From NCBI RefSeq assembly GCF_004193775.1, contig NC_041021.1, positions 24,024,632 through 24,088,631 on the forward strand: a DNA stretch of 64,000 nt, written 5' to 3'. Shown in pieces: positions 12,185 through 22,810 of the stretch (its first letter is position 1; every line of letters begins with the position of its first letter). Source of the stretch: Glycine soja. Its lineage: Eukaryota > Streptophyta > Magnoliopsida > Fabales > Fabaceae. The translations under genes were made by a program, and so were the position numbers. The notes beneath the pieces are model-generated. The model was not told the DNA's origin. It searched no databases and saw nothing but the letters and a program-made list of their open reading frames with translations.

Positions 12185-14731
12185 CCGAGGTCACCGCACC
12201 TTTTTATTGACATTACTATTTTTGTTAGTTTTCTGTTGACGTTTTCTGTTATTGTCTATATTGATGTTGACATTACTATTTTCTGTTTTTGTTCATATGG
12301 TTACTAACATTACTATTATTATTGTTCGTTTAAGTTAGAAATTTTTGGCATTATGGCTCTCAGTTATTTCGTCACCGTTTTTGCGACTTACCGTTTCGTG
12401 CGTTTTTCGTTTACCTTGTGGTTAGACGTAAGTAGGTAGTGTGCGCCCTCGTTCGCACGACCTTTTCAGAGAGAAAAAGAGAAAAAAGAAAAAAAAAAGA
12501 GGAAATGAACAAATGATAAATAACTTTAAAAAGAAAAAAAGAGGGAAAGAAAAAGAGAGCAAGTAAGAAAATGAAGGAAGAAAGAAAATAAATAAAAATA
12601 AAAAAGGGGTTGTCTAACTAGAAAACAATATGCTTGTGAAAAGAGATAACTTCCAACTTTTCTTTCACCGATCATAACCAGTTTTTGAAAAAAAATGTGT
12701 ATACATTTGAAGGGTAAATGCTGTGAAAGTTTTTTCGAACACCCAAAATAGACTCGAATGAATGCACAAATTGATTAAAGAACATATTTTGGAAACACTG
12801 GGTTGACTAAAGTAGAGAGAATGAATTATGAGCTCTAGCATCACATGACCAAAAGTGTTTCGACACTCGAGTGTCCAGATAGGTGCATGCATGACTAGTT
12901 TTGCATAAAATTTCCAAAATCATCATTGTTGCATTTGTGTCATGGAAATAATGTGGGACGTCCCCATTTATCCTTGAACCAAACCAAACCCTAACATATA
13001 TCATGTCCAGCCATGCTACAAGCCTTGAGCCAAAATCCCAACTTACCATAACAGAAAAGAAAAAGGCCAAGAACACTCAAAGCCAAAGTTCCCACCAAAA
13101 AACACCATTCCCAAGAAAAAGTCCTATTGATCCATGATCACACATGTAATCTTTGATTTGATAGGAAATGACTTGCAAAGCCAAGTCATGACATATCTAT
13201 GGTTCGGAATTAGGATGAAACACTTACCTGTGTGAGATTGATACACTTTGAGTGATTTTCTTCTATTTTTGTTGAACCCAGTGTTTCCTCTAAATGGTCA
13301 TTTAGAAACGAAATGCTAACATCCAAAATCTCATTTATGGTTATGAGAAGATCTCATCAGCATACTCCCTTTCCCCGGTAGACACATTGTTTTTCATCCG
13401 AAAAGCATATGTTGCTCTGATTAGTTGGAAGTTTTGTCTCTTTACTAAAGCATGTTCGCATTTTAGTGAAGAAAACACCGAGACTATTTTTAGTCTCACA
13501 AGTTATCCAGAACTACGTAGGTCTGAGTTCCTCATTGAGGATGCATAGGAGCAAGAGCCTCGCTTTTGTCGGCCGCCCCACAACCTCTGTCATACTGACC
13601 CTGGGGTCATGTGACATGCGGAGATACCTAATGGTTATCCGTATAAACTTTCTTTTGCTATCTCTAAGACTCAAAGCATGATAGCACGCAGAGACTAACG
13701 TCGTCTCTTGCACCCTTTGTCAATCGCGGCCAACAAGCTCGTTGACACGCGAAGATTAACGTCATCTTCCGTGCAGACAACCTCTGCCAGTACTAACCCG
13801 TGAAGTTAGGGAACAGGTGGAAATACCCAAGTGGTTATCCGTATAAACTTTCTTTTGCTATCTTTAAGACTCAAAGCATGATAGCATGCAGAGACTAACG
13901 TCGTCTTCTACGCCTTTTGTCATCCAGAGGCGGCGGGCCCGATGATATGCAGAGACAAGTTATTGTCATTCCGCACACTTTTTCGCCATTCAGACACAGT
14001 CGTGTCCGATGGCACGCAGAGACTAACATTGTCTTCGGCGCCCTTTCGTCATCCAGAGGCAGCGGGCCCGATGATGCGGGAACCATTTGGTCCTGCACTT
14101 TTTACCTTTTGTCATCCAGAGGCGGCGGGCTCGATGACATGCGGGAACCATTTGGTCTCGTACTTTTTACTTTTGTCATCCAGAGGCGGCGGGCCCGATG
14201 ACATGCGGGAACCATTTGGTCCCGCACTTTTTACTTTTGTCATCCAGAGGTGGCGTGCTCGATGACATGCGGAGACCAATTACGGTTATCCGCACGCTTT
14301 TGCTATCTGTAAGACTCGATGAGTGATAAACGCGCAGAGACAAGTTATGGTCATTTTGCGCCATTTGCCATTCAGGGACAGTAAGTCGAGAGGTGGGCGG
14401 AGACAAATTATGGTAATTTCCCACACCTTTATACCATCCAGAGGCGATCGTGTCTGGTGGCACGCAGAGACAAATTATGGTCATTTTGCGCCTTGCCACC
14501 CAGGCTCGATCGTGTCCGACGACACGCAGAGACAAATTATGGTCATTCTGTACCTTGTGTCAACCAAGAGGAACGAATTCGACAGTATTAGGATGATGTG
14601 TCGGTACTGCTCACTTTCAAAAAATTTTGCAGGTTCCACTGGCAGGGAGATTCACCGGCCGAATGGTGTTTCGCTCGAACGAAATTAGTGTCTTATCTTT
14701 ACTTCCCTTTTATCTCCAATAAAAGATAAGT
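12185..14731 (+). other. Hypervariable 3' UTR of Tat element
   Basis: There is no coding frame I trust. A purine-rich block occupies 12465-12610. A segment with ACTACGTAGGT and CTCATTGAGGATGCATAGG at 13512-13548 recurs in altered form in the 3' LTR at 16110-16160. Tandem repeats fill 13590-14560. Plant Tat/Ogre elements are known for variable, repeat-bearing 3' UTRs. Confidence 0.7.
13590..14560 (+). repeat. Tandem repeats in 3' UTR (~64-bp core array)
   Basis: The best units, at 14050-14280, are about 64 bp and contain CATCCAGAGGCGGCGGGC, then ATGCGGGAACCATTTGGTC and CTTTTTAC. Around them are looser units with GCAGAGACAAATTATGGTCA or AGAGACTAACGTCGTCT. The short ORFs crossing the array are artefacts of repetition. 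Confidence 0.85.
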
Positions 14732-14744
14732 AAAGAGGGGAAAC
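14732..14744 (+). promoter_or_regulatory. Polypurine tract
   Basis: AAAGAGGGGAAAC lies immediately before the LTR start TGTCATACCC. This is the expected primer site for plus-strand DNA synthesis. Confidence 0.8.
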
Positions 14745-16498
14745 TGTCATACCCAAACTTCATTCGGGGACCATCCGTTGTTGGGATGCGACCCTCGTTT
14801 GACCACTTCGAGGTATTTGGCACCCATCGTTAGGCAATTCGTGAAGTTTCGAAACATGCTGGAAGTCAAAAGAAAGCATTGTAGCACAATCCGTGAAGTT
14901 CCATGACATGCCGGAAGTTAAAAGGAAGTGTTAGTGCGCAATCCGTAAATTTCCGTAACATTCCGGAAGGCAAAAAAGGGGATGATTACGCAATCCATAA
15001 GGTTATGTAACATTACGGAAAGAAAACAAGTATCGTTACGTAATTCATAAGTTTCTGTAACGTTAAGGAAAAAGAATCATCAAAAAAAGGCAAGGGGGTG
15101 TATTTAGTAAACAGGGGGTCAAATAGCAACCAGGCCCACTTGGGCCTTCCAGGAAGTTCTCCAGAAGGCGGTGGAAGCAACCTAGCTCGCCTGGGCGAGC
15201 TGAGCTCGCCCTGGGTGGCAAGCTTCTCCTTCCTTTTCCTATAAATAGGGGAAGGAGGGAAGAACAAAAATGTTCAACCCTCCTGGTATCTGAGATTCAC
15301 TGAAAATTAGTGGGGAAAATTGTTTCCGTGAAGAAAATCCAAGCCGAGGCGCTTCCGTAACGCTTTCGTGACGTTTCCGTGGTGATTTCGCGAAGATTTT
15401 CAACCGTTCTTCGTCGTTCTTCGTTCGTTCTTCGTCGTTCTTCGGCCTTCAACCGGTAAGTTCCTGAAATCGAATCTTTCAATTCATTCTATGTACCCTT
15501 AGTGGTCTTCATTGGTTTCGCGTGCTTTTATTTTCATTTCATCTACTTTCCGTACCCCTTTTGACGTGCTTTAGTCATTTATTTAAGTCATTTTCTCACC
15601 TTATCAAAAATAAAATAAATTTCCACCGATCATTTGAATTGTAACATCCTTTAATTTATGTTAAAATGAATTCCGACCGTTCAGTCATGTCGTAACCACG
15701 TTTAAAACCAAAAAGAGGCAAAATAATAATATAATAATAAAAAATATCTTTTAGTAAAATAAATCAAAAAAATCAATCGGACGTTTTCTTTGGGATTTCC
15801 CTTTCTTAATCGAATCGACTAATAACCAAAGTGAAACTAAGGCTAAAATCAATTCATAAACCAAACTTTTTGTCATCGCCTAAAAAAGCCAGTTTCAAAG
15901 GTCCAACACCTTGAAACGGTCTTTTCCGCTTTTATTGGTTAAATGTAGATTTCTAAAGGCCTAAAAACAACATGTAACTTTATTACCTCTTTCAAAAAAT
16001 AACAAGAGATCATTTAATGGTCCAACGCCTTAAATGACCTTTCATTCAATAAAAACTTATTTTGCAAAAAAAGGAGAAAAACAACTTAACCAAACCATTT
16101 GTTCTCAAAGAACTACGTAGGTTTGATTTCCTTATCACAATTGAGGAATATGTAGGAGCAAGGGAAACACCCTCGTCGACCACAAAAAGATAAAAATATA
16201 AAAGCCACAAAAAGGAATAAAGACGTAAAAGGGAACATAAAACAAATTGAAGTCATGTTTGCACACTTGATTAAAGGATGCCGTCCCTTGTGACGGACGC
16301 GTGGGGTGCTAATACCTTCCCCGTGCGTAAATACAACTCTCGAACCTTTCACTTAATGTTCGTAGACCACGTCCTTTCCATTTTTTCCGACGTTTTTCCT
16401 TAAATAAATGTTGGTGCGCGACTCCGCGCATTTTCCTTCCTTGGAAGACGCACCCGGGACTCACGCGTCGCCCTCCCGCCGAAGGGTAGGTTGCGACA
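14745..16498 (+). mobile_element. 3' LTR of Tat element
   Basis: It starts TGTCATACCCAAAC just after the polypurine tract and ends GGTTGCGACA at 16498, about 1754 bp. A TATA box (CCTATAAATAGGGG) lies at 15240-15247. The end region holds GTGACGGACGCGTGGGGTGC and GCGCGACTCCGCGC, which I recognise as typical of Ogre/Tat LTR ends. The right border abuts the 24-bp minisatellite, so the element seems to have inserted into that array. Confidence 0.8.
15240..15247 (+). promoter_or_regulatory. LTR TATA box
   Basis: TATAAATA sits within CCTATAAATAGGGG, about 496 bp into the LTR. Confidence 0.7.
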
Positions 16499-16830
16499 AC
16501 GTCCTCGCCTTCAGAGGGCTGCATGTCCTCACTTTCAGAGGACTACACGTCCTCACCTTCAGAGGACTACACATCCTCGCCTTCAGAGGACTATATGTCC
16601 TAGCCTTCGAGGACTACACGCCCTCGCCTTTAGAGGACTACACGTCCTCAACTTTAGAGGACTACACGTCCTCACCTTTAGAGGGCCACCCGTCCTCGCC
16701 TTCAGAGGACTACACGTCCTCATCTTCAGAGGACTACATGTCCTCGCTTTCAGAGGGCTACACGCCCTCACCTTTAGAGGGCTACACGCCATCGTCTTGC
16801 CTTCAGAGGACTACACGTCCTTGCTTCTGT
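16499..16830 (+). repeat. 24-bp minisatellite with internal hairpin
   Basis: There are about 13 units of roughly AGAGGACTACACGTCCTCACCTTC, one 23 bp and one 29 bp long, the rest 24 bp. Each unit holds the inverted repeat GAGGAC-n5-GTCCTC. Because 24 is a multiple of three, long repetitive ORFs run through it in several frames on both strands. I do not consider these to be genes. Confidence 0.9.
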
Positions 16831-17580
16831 TTTTTTTTCTCTTCTGTTATTTTTTTTAAACCAGTCTTTTAGAAGACCAACTACCTAATTTTTAAAATTT
16901 TAAAACTTCAAACTACCTCACTTTCCTCTTCAGTCTTTTAATAGTCCAATATTTTTAATTTAAAAACATAACAATTAACAATTTTTTAAAATAATTATTA
17001 TGACTTATGAGAATGACATTAATAATTTTTTAAAATAATTATTAAAACTTAGCTTTTCCAATGAAATCACTATTTTTTAAAAACTATCAATTTTTTTCAA
17101 TTCTAAAATTCAAAATACTCCAATTTTTTATTTTAAATTTATTATACTAATAATTATTTATATACCAACTTTTTAAAATAACTATTATGAGATTCATATT
17201 TGTTAATGACACTATTGGATAAAGTATATTTTTAACCCTTTTAAGGATGAACATAATAAACTAACTATTTTTATTTAGAAAAACAATATCGTTTTAAATT
17301 TAAGATTTCATACTATCCCACTATTTTCTTAAATAAATTAGTATTACTTAAATATTGTCATTTCTTTTTGTTTTTAAAATCCCAAACCATTCCACTACTT
17401 CCTTTAATTTTTAGTTTTATTCTCAAAAACTTGAAATGTCTTTTTTTAAAGAAATATAAGAATTATATTTTTAACAATAAAATAAATGTATGAGAATGCC
17501 TATGTTTTCTCTCTTTAATTATATATAATATAACATAATAGAAATGCAGACACACAGGCATGACAACATGTGTGCTTGCG
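16831..17580. other. AT-rich intergenic sequence
   Basis: Low-complexity AT-rich sequence with short repeats of TTTTTTAAAATAATTATTA near 16990-17045. No gene, LTR end or transposon end was seen. Confidence 0.6.
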
Positions 17581-17584
17581 CTAG

Positions 17585-17594
17585 TATATATAAA
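17585..17594 (+). promoter_or_regulatory. TATA box upstream of hairpin
   Basis: TATATATAAA within CTAGTATATATAAAGGGG. It lies about 170 bp before the hairpin at 17761-17822. Confidence 0.45.
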
Positions 17595-17760
17595 GGGGAT
17601 ATCCCTTTTTCATGAACACACTTTTTGTACCTTGTTGCCACTGAATTATTCTAGAACCCCTATTGCAACTTCAATACATGCATAAATTCAAGGATAAAAT
17701 GGGTATCTAAAAGATTTTATGGGAAAAGAAAACATGTACAACAACTTAGTTGCTGAGGTA

Positions 17761-17822
17761 ATTGCTCACTCTCTTTGTGCTTCAGTGTTTTTTCTTCCCA
17801 CAAAGAGAGTGATTGACACAAT
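17761..17822 (+). other. Hairpin candidate (possible small-RNA foldback)
   Basis: A 14-bp perfect stem pairs TCACTCTCTTTGTG (17766-17779) with CACAAAGAGAGTGA (17799-17812) across a 19-nt loop. ATTG (17761-17764) and CAAT (17819-17822) can pair beyond a bulge. The minus strand contains AGAGAGTGAGCA, shared with miR156, but it would lie on the 3' arm, whereas mature miR156 comes from the 5' arm. I treat it as an unassigned foldback. Confidence 0.35.
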
Positions 17823-18378
17823 TGTTCCATTTTCTATTCATTCATCCTCTTGAATACGTACAAAATAAAAAAGAAAAACCTCCTGCTTCTCTATTCTCTC
17901 CTATCCTCTTTTTTTTTTTTTAAGTTCCCCCTTCTTAGCAATGTGCCAAATGTTGACCATGGTGGCAGCAGTTTGAAAGTAGGGTATGCCAATGTATATT
18001 GGTGTGAGGTTGACTTTGTTCTGTAGTGACACTACGCATGAAGGGAAAACTAAGAGAGTAAGCAAGTTTGGACAGATAAAATTTTCAGTTTATTACGTTT
18101 GGTTTCTTTTATTTTTTGGGACTTATTTTGTTTGCATGTTTGAGTGATGATGAATCTTTATCGAATTTGATATATTGACAAATTTTATGTTCACTTGGAA
18201 TACTTGGTGGCTGATGCATATATACATGTTACTTCATCATATTAGTTAAAGTTTGTGACTTTAAACATGTCCTTGGAATTTTTTTGATGAAAATGAACCC
18301 ATTATGGGCTATTTAATTGTGACATACAAAAACTCAAGTCTCACATTCTTTAACTCTCTCCTTCCCTTCATATGATAA

Positions 18379-18431
18379 AGTCTCACATTGGGCAAAATAA
18401 TCTCATGCATCTTTTGCTCCCACTATATAAG
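18379..18431 (+). promoter_or_regulatory. snRNA-type promoter arrangement in repeat unit 1 (USE-like + TATA)
   Basis: AGTCTCACATTG (18379-18390) resembles the plant upstream sequence element RTCCCACATCG. It is followed after exactly 33 bp by TATATAAGG (from 18424). The 33-34 bp spacing is that of plant Pol II snRNA genes. No snRNA was recognised downstream. Confidence 0.45.
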
Positions 18432-18933
18432 GAGGAAACCATTAAGCAAGAGAAGCATAGAAAAGATTAGCCTAGGGCTAAAGTGTGACATTTGAGATAA
18501 TTTAATTTTTATTTTCATTTTGCTTATATTTGTAGCTTAAAAACTAAAATCAACTTTCATCTTGATGGAAACCAACTGCCTAGTTGTCCATTTAATCATG
18601 ATATATAAAAACTCTAGTTCTACATTCTTCCACTCTCTCCTTCAATTCACATTAAAAGTTTCCACATTGGACAAATAATTTCAAGCATCCTTTCCTCCCC
18701 TAATATGAGGAATAAAACTTTAAGGAAGAGAAGCATAATAAAAAATATAGGCTTTGCGATAAGTGTGAGACTTGTAAATGTTTATCTTTTTATTTTTCTT
18801 GTGCTCATTTCTTTACCTCAGAAACTAAAACCCAACTTTTATTTTATTGTAAATAGACAAGATAGTGGCATATTTAATATTATATATTAAAAGCTCAAGT
18901 TTCACATACTTTCACTTTCATTTCTCATGAAAA

Positions 18934-18986
18934 AGTCCTACATTGGACAAAATAATTTCATGTATCCTTTCCTCTTCCTATATAAA
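18934..18986 (+). promoter_or_regulatory. snRNA-type promoter arrangement in repeat unit 3
   Basis: AGTCCTACATTG (18934-18945), then 33 bp, then TATATAAA (from 18979). The spacing is identical to unit 1. Confidence 0.45.
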
Positions 18987-19185
18987 TCAGAAAACATTCA
19001 GTATTTATAGACATAGTGGTAAATTGTGAGACCCTAGATAGTTTAAGTTTTTATTTTATTTTTTCTTGTGTCTCCCCCTCAAAAACATAAGTCTTAGTAT
19101 TTCTTATTCTATATTCAATAAATTGTTGGTGTAGGATATAGGATAGATTGTTCCTTTGGTACCAACCTCGTTAGGATGAGAGGAC

Positions 19186-19570
19186 CACTACTACAAAATG
19201 GTCATTCTACATTGGTTATGGACCGATGATGTAGAAGACGTCGTAAAAGGGGATAGGTGTTCTACATCGGTTGCGAAGACCGATGTAGATTGGTGTTAAT
19301 TCGACTATGGTCTCTTGGCCATGACCGTTGTAGAATGTCATTAATTCTACTACGGTCTCTTGGCATGGACCGATGTAGAAAGCGATAATTTAACATCGGT
19401 TGTCTAATTGACCGATGTAGAATCTTCACCATTCTACATCGGTTTTGACCGTTAAACATTGTTCAATAGGCAACCAAGGTCAAGCATTCTACATCGGTTT
19501 TCCAGATAACCGATGTAGTATATTTGGGAATTCAACATCGGTTATCCTAATAACTGATGTTGAATTATTA
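19186..19570 (+). repeat. Subterminal repeats of CACTA left end
   Basis: About a dozen copies of (A/T)ACATCGGT and its complement ACCGATGT, many arranged as short inverted pairs. This is the usual transposase-binding layout near CACTA ends. Confidence 0.8.
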
Positions 19571-19718
19571 TTTTTTTCCTTTTTCTTCATGAATTGCAAT
19601 TCAAATGTTTTGGTACAAAATGTTTACTTGAACCTTGATATTATTGGCAGTTTATAATCATTAACTAGCAAATTGTAATGAAGCACGAAGGTTCCTATTC
19701 TAACTTTATAGTGTTTAC

Positions 19719-19728
19719 AACACACACA

Positions 19729-19781
<53 letters not shown>

Positions 19782-19791
19782 ACACACATAT
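19719..19791. repeat. (CA)n microsatellite
   Basis: Near-perfect CA run with one AA and one TA interruption. Confidence 0.95.
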
Positions 19792-20254
19792 CAGTTACTA
19801 CCTACAAACCCATTATATCTCATCGGAGATCTCATCGGAGATCTCATCGACTTATTAGCATCACCAAATGCATTCAATCAAAATTTTTATTTTCATAATC
19901 ATGGTATTTAAATACCATGATTATTATAAATTAACATGCTTCTCCAAAAATCTAATTTTATCTTATGAGTTAATATAATGGTCCCTTTGGGTCATTTTAA
20001 CAAACACACAAAAAGCAAGCTCATCAAATAATCAGACTAAATATTTCATAATTTCCATCTGTTAAGTTATTACAAAGGACCCTCCTCTTATTATAAATGT
20101 AGCAGCTGCAAATGCCAAATCCTGGACAAGTCTTTTGTGAATTGGACCTTCAAATTCAGTAAACCTTCATATTTAACAGAAAGTTATGCCATCCATAATA
20201 TTTCATTTCCTCATTTCTAAATTTCAGTGTATATTAAAAAAAAAAAAAGTTTAC

Positions 20255-20343
20255 CAGCCGCTCCAAACCTCTGTCCAAATCATAGGTTTATAGGGGCTAT
20301 TTGGAGTAAATTTATCACAATAGAAGCCATTGTAGGTGTTTAT
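20255..20343 (-). pseudogene. Captured beta-galactosidase (GH35) exon fragment
   Basis: On minus, the frame reads [16 protein letters not shown], then [10 protein letters not shown], ending at a plausible donor (CTG|GTAAAC). This matches the GH35 beta-galactosidase segment that carries the catalytic nucleophile glutamate (WTE). The true enzyme removes terminal beta-galactosyl residues from cell-wall glycans. Only about 29 codons are present, inside the CACTA element, with no rest of the gene nearby. The family usually has Cys where this reads INTY. It is a transduplicated scrap. Confidence 0.75.
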
Positions 20344-20478
20344 CTACTACCCCAAAGATGAAACAAATTAATTTAACAAAAGAAATGAAGTGAACACACA
20401 ACGAGGTACATATAGGAGACAAATAAACTCATCAAACAAATTAAGTTTTTATTACATTTTTCTTGAAATTCATTAATG

Positions 20479-20481
<3 letters not shown>

Positions 20482-20528
<47 letters not shown>
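20482..20528. repeat. (TA)n microsatellite
   Basis: About 23 TA dinucleotides. Confidence 0.95.
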
Positions 20529-20529
<1 letters not shown>

Positions 20530-20667
20530 CTTGATTCAAATTTAATTTTAAATTTAAATTTAGACAATATTGTGAGAATTATTTTACGTAAATGCACCTC
20601 AGAAAATAAAATCATAAATAGCCCACTATCAAAAGATTCAAAATGATATAAGGAGATAGGTTCAAAC

Positions 20668-20764
20668 CACTTGCCTCTGCATCAATACGGGACTGCAATT
20701 CAGAACTTGGACTCTCCTTACTATGAATTGGCCCTATCGCATCACTCTCATGATAAGGAGTAAG
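20668..20764 (-). pseudogene. Captured exon of unidentified gene (part 3)
   Basis: It follows an acceptor (CTTTCAG) and encodes LTPYHESDAIGPIHSKESPS and then ELQSRIDAEASG, with a candidate donor (GTTTGA). It continues in phase from the exon at 21070-21141. I do not recognise the protein. The clean splice signals show that genomic DNA with introns was captured. Confidence 0.55.
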
Positions 20765-21069
20765 CTGAAAGTTTCACAAGCAATGTTAAAATACATAATT
20801 GTACATCAATAAATAGTTAAATACTAAATATTTTATTAACTCTAAACAAGAAGTTATAAAAATTTAGATAATTATTTTGCAAGCTGATTTTGGACATTAA
20901 AATATTGGGTTGAAATAAAGAAAATGACAAATCTAACGATAAAACCTGGAAAAAAAATGAAATGTAAAGTTTTCATGAAACCGATACATGTTAACACATA
21001 ACTAAGATTCAGAACAGAAACCAATGAAAGTTGTAGTGGACATAGCAATAATATTGTTTTAAAAAACAC

Positions 21070-21141
21070 CTTACTAGGATGAAGTTCAGCAACCACGATG
21101 CTTTCAAACAGCTTTGTCAGCTCCTTCCAAGACTTATGGTC
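21070..21141 (-). pseudogene. Captured 72-nt exon of unidentified gene (part 2)
   Basis: Bounded by acceptor TTCACAG and donor GTGTTT. It encodes 24 residues including HKSWKELTKLFESIV and AELHPSK. It probably belongs to the same donor as the neighbouring exons. The protein is unrecognised. Confidence 0.55.
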
Positions 21142-21429
21142 CTGTGAACTCAAATTTGAGAGGGTGTATTAATGTCTGAGAAGAATTCAATTCCAAGGAA
21201 TTAGTATGAGTTTTTGTGCTTTGAAAATAAAAGGCAGAAAACTAAAAACATTGATAATGACATGTAACAAGAACAAACACGTGTATCTTTGATGTCTAAC
21301 GTGAAAGGGGAAATAACTGAATTTTCAAGTCACTGATGCTAGGGCCAAACCGCTAAAGGAAGAACAAAGCAAAAAAAGCATTCAAAAACAAGGACCAAAA
21401 ATTCAACAGTATCAACCAAATTAAATTTG

Positions 21430-21640
21430 TATATTTAACTTGATACTGCAGCCTTTGAAGTTGGCTGCCACCATGATGATTTTTTAATGCATATACCACA
21501 CATGGCCTCTGAGAATTCATAGTTGCGGCAACAGCTCTAGCCACATCCTGTGTTGTCTGCGTAAAAAATGAAGCACCCCATCTAGGACTACTCCTTTCTT
21601 CATCCTTTATCACTCTAGCCATTTGCTCCGTCACAAGCAT
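21430..21640 (-). pseudogene. Captured exon of unidentified gene (part 1)
   Basis: An open minus-strand stretch reads TEQMARVIKDEERSSPRW, then GASFFTQTTQDVARAVAA and HHGGSQLQRLQYQV. The composition is that of a real plant protein, but I cannot name it. It precedes parts 2 and 3 in transcription order. Exact exon borders are uncertain. Confidence 0.45.
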
Positions 21641-22226
21641 AACAATGATTTCAATAAGTAATACTCTCTAAGAAGCAAGATAAATTCAAACAGTGATGAA
21701 AAACATTGACAACTATGAACAAATATACCAACAAGTCACCACAGAGATGAAACCTAAACCCGTCGTGAACTTTATTGCATATAACATTCTAAGGGGCTTG
21801 TTTTAGAACACCACCACTTAACCATATGATAAATTTATCAGCGATGATAAAAATAAGGGAAACAGGCTTGGATTGGGTATTTCTATAGTCCCATTTTGTA
21901 ATCTACGACACATATAATGCTATGCTAATAGAACAAATTGATATGAAGTCATATATCCCTTGTAGCACTGATTTAAGAGCCCTTGCAGCCGTAGCCGCAA
22001 CACATATAATAAATCCAAACAGATGAAAACTTGATTCCCCCTAATAATAGCCAAATAGAAGAAGACACACACAACACCCATATCAGAAGACATTTAAAAA
22101 AATGTTATTTTTATGTTGAACTAATCTGAAATCACATCAGAAACAAACCCATTAACCCAAATTAACAAAAAAACATTAAAAGAATCAAAAGGGTGTCATG
22201 TTATTATGTTATGTGACAATACATAC

Positions 22227-22745
22227 CCCACTTGCAAGGATGACTCCAGTAACAACAAGAACAAGCGTGAGGTAAGTGAGCCAAGTCTCCCTCTTGAGCG
22301 TCATAAGGTAGGCAAAAACGGCAGTGAAGAAGGGCGTGGTGGCGCCAATGGCTTGGTTAAACGACACGGGGAGGTAGTAGAGAGAGATGCTCCTGAAGAC
22401 AACGGAGACGTAAAAAACGAGGCTGAGAACAGAGATCTTGAAGAACTGCACCCTAGATCGAAGGGTTTGCAAAGGCACGACCTTCATCCACGCTATGGCT
22501 ACGTAACTGAACAACGAGCACGTCGTCATGTGGCACATGATTAGGAAGATTGGGTACTTCAAGCCATAGTTATTGAGCAAGTACTTGTTCAGGAGAAGCA
22601 CGCCAATGTTGGAGGAGTACCACGCCGCCACCAATCCCACCGTGAAGAACCGGTTGTTTGAACCCTTAATTTTTTTTAACCCTTCTGAGATTTGATCTTC
22701 TTCTTCTTCCTGTGGTTTTTCTGTTAATGGTGGTTTAAGTTTGAC
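22227..22745 (-). pseudogene. Captured first exon of a sugar-phosphate/phosphate translocator-like gene
   Basis: The minus frame encodes an acidic lead ([11 protein letters not shown]), then [45 protein letters not shown] and [18 protein letters not shown]. It ends at VILASG before a donor (GTATGT). This matches the N-terminal half of plant TPT-family transporters of the At5g05820/At3g11320 kind, Golgi-type membrane proteins. About five membrane spans would be encoded. No start Met precedes the acidic lead (a stop lies near 22755) and later exons are absent. It lies about 65 bp downstream of the dsRNA-binding fragment on the same strand, so a joint transcript is conceivable. Confidence 0.85.
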
Positions 22746-22810
22746 TTGTAAAGGTTAAGGACAGGGGGAATAAAAGAAAAACCCTAGAAGTAGAAGCGGC
22801 AATGACTCAT

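Larger units (their letters stand above)
1..16498 (+). mobile_element. Decayed Ty3/gypsy Tat-lineage LTR retrotransposon (5' end outside window)
   Basis: The order on + is gag C-terminus, protease, G-patch, RT, RNase H, a second archaeal-type RNase H, integrase, spacer, third ORF, repeat-rich 3' UTR, polypurine tract, 3' LTR. Two RNase H-like domains and a long 3' region between integrase and LTR are known traits of plant Tat/Ogre elements. The 5' LTR and most of gag lie before base 1. The right end is the LTR terminus at 16498. Pol is broken by many nonsense codons and at least one frameshift, so the element is dead. A later solo LTR (7833-11799) splits the third ORF. That the third ORF belongs to this element, rather than to a second adjoining one, is inferred from the shared strand and the single polypurine tract and LTR found downstream of it. 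Confidence 0.8.
18293..19090 (+). repeat. ~285-bp tandem repeat array, left block (three units)
   Basis: Units begin near 18293, 18565 and 18851. They share a pattern like ATTTAATCATGATATATAAAAACTC, then a CACATTGGACAAAATAAT block, a TATATAAGG-like box and AAGCATA-n-AAAGATTAGCCTAGGGC. The array continues beyond the CACTA element at 23517-24180. Confidence 0.8.

Noticed and set aside
16408..16872. 154- and 122-codon repetitive ORFs across the minisatellite
   Set aside because: The unit length of 24 keeps several frames open by arithmetic. There is no non-repetitive protein sequence.
17761..17822. MIR156 gene
   Set aside because: Only 12 bases match, and the miR156-like sequence would be on the wrong arm of the hairpin.
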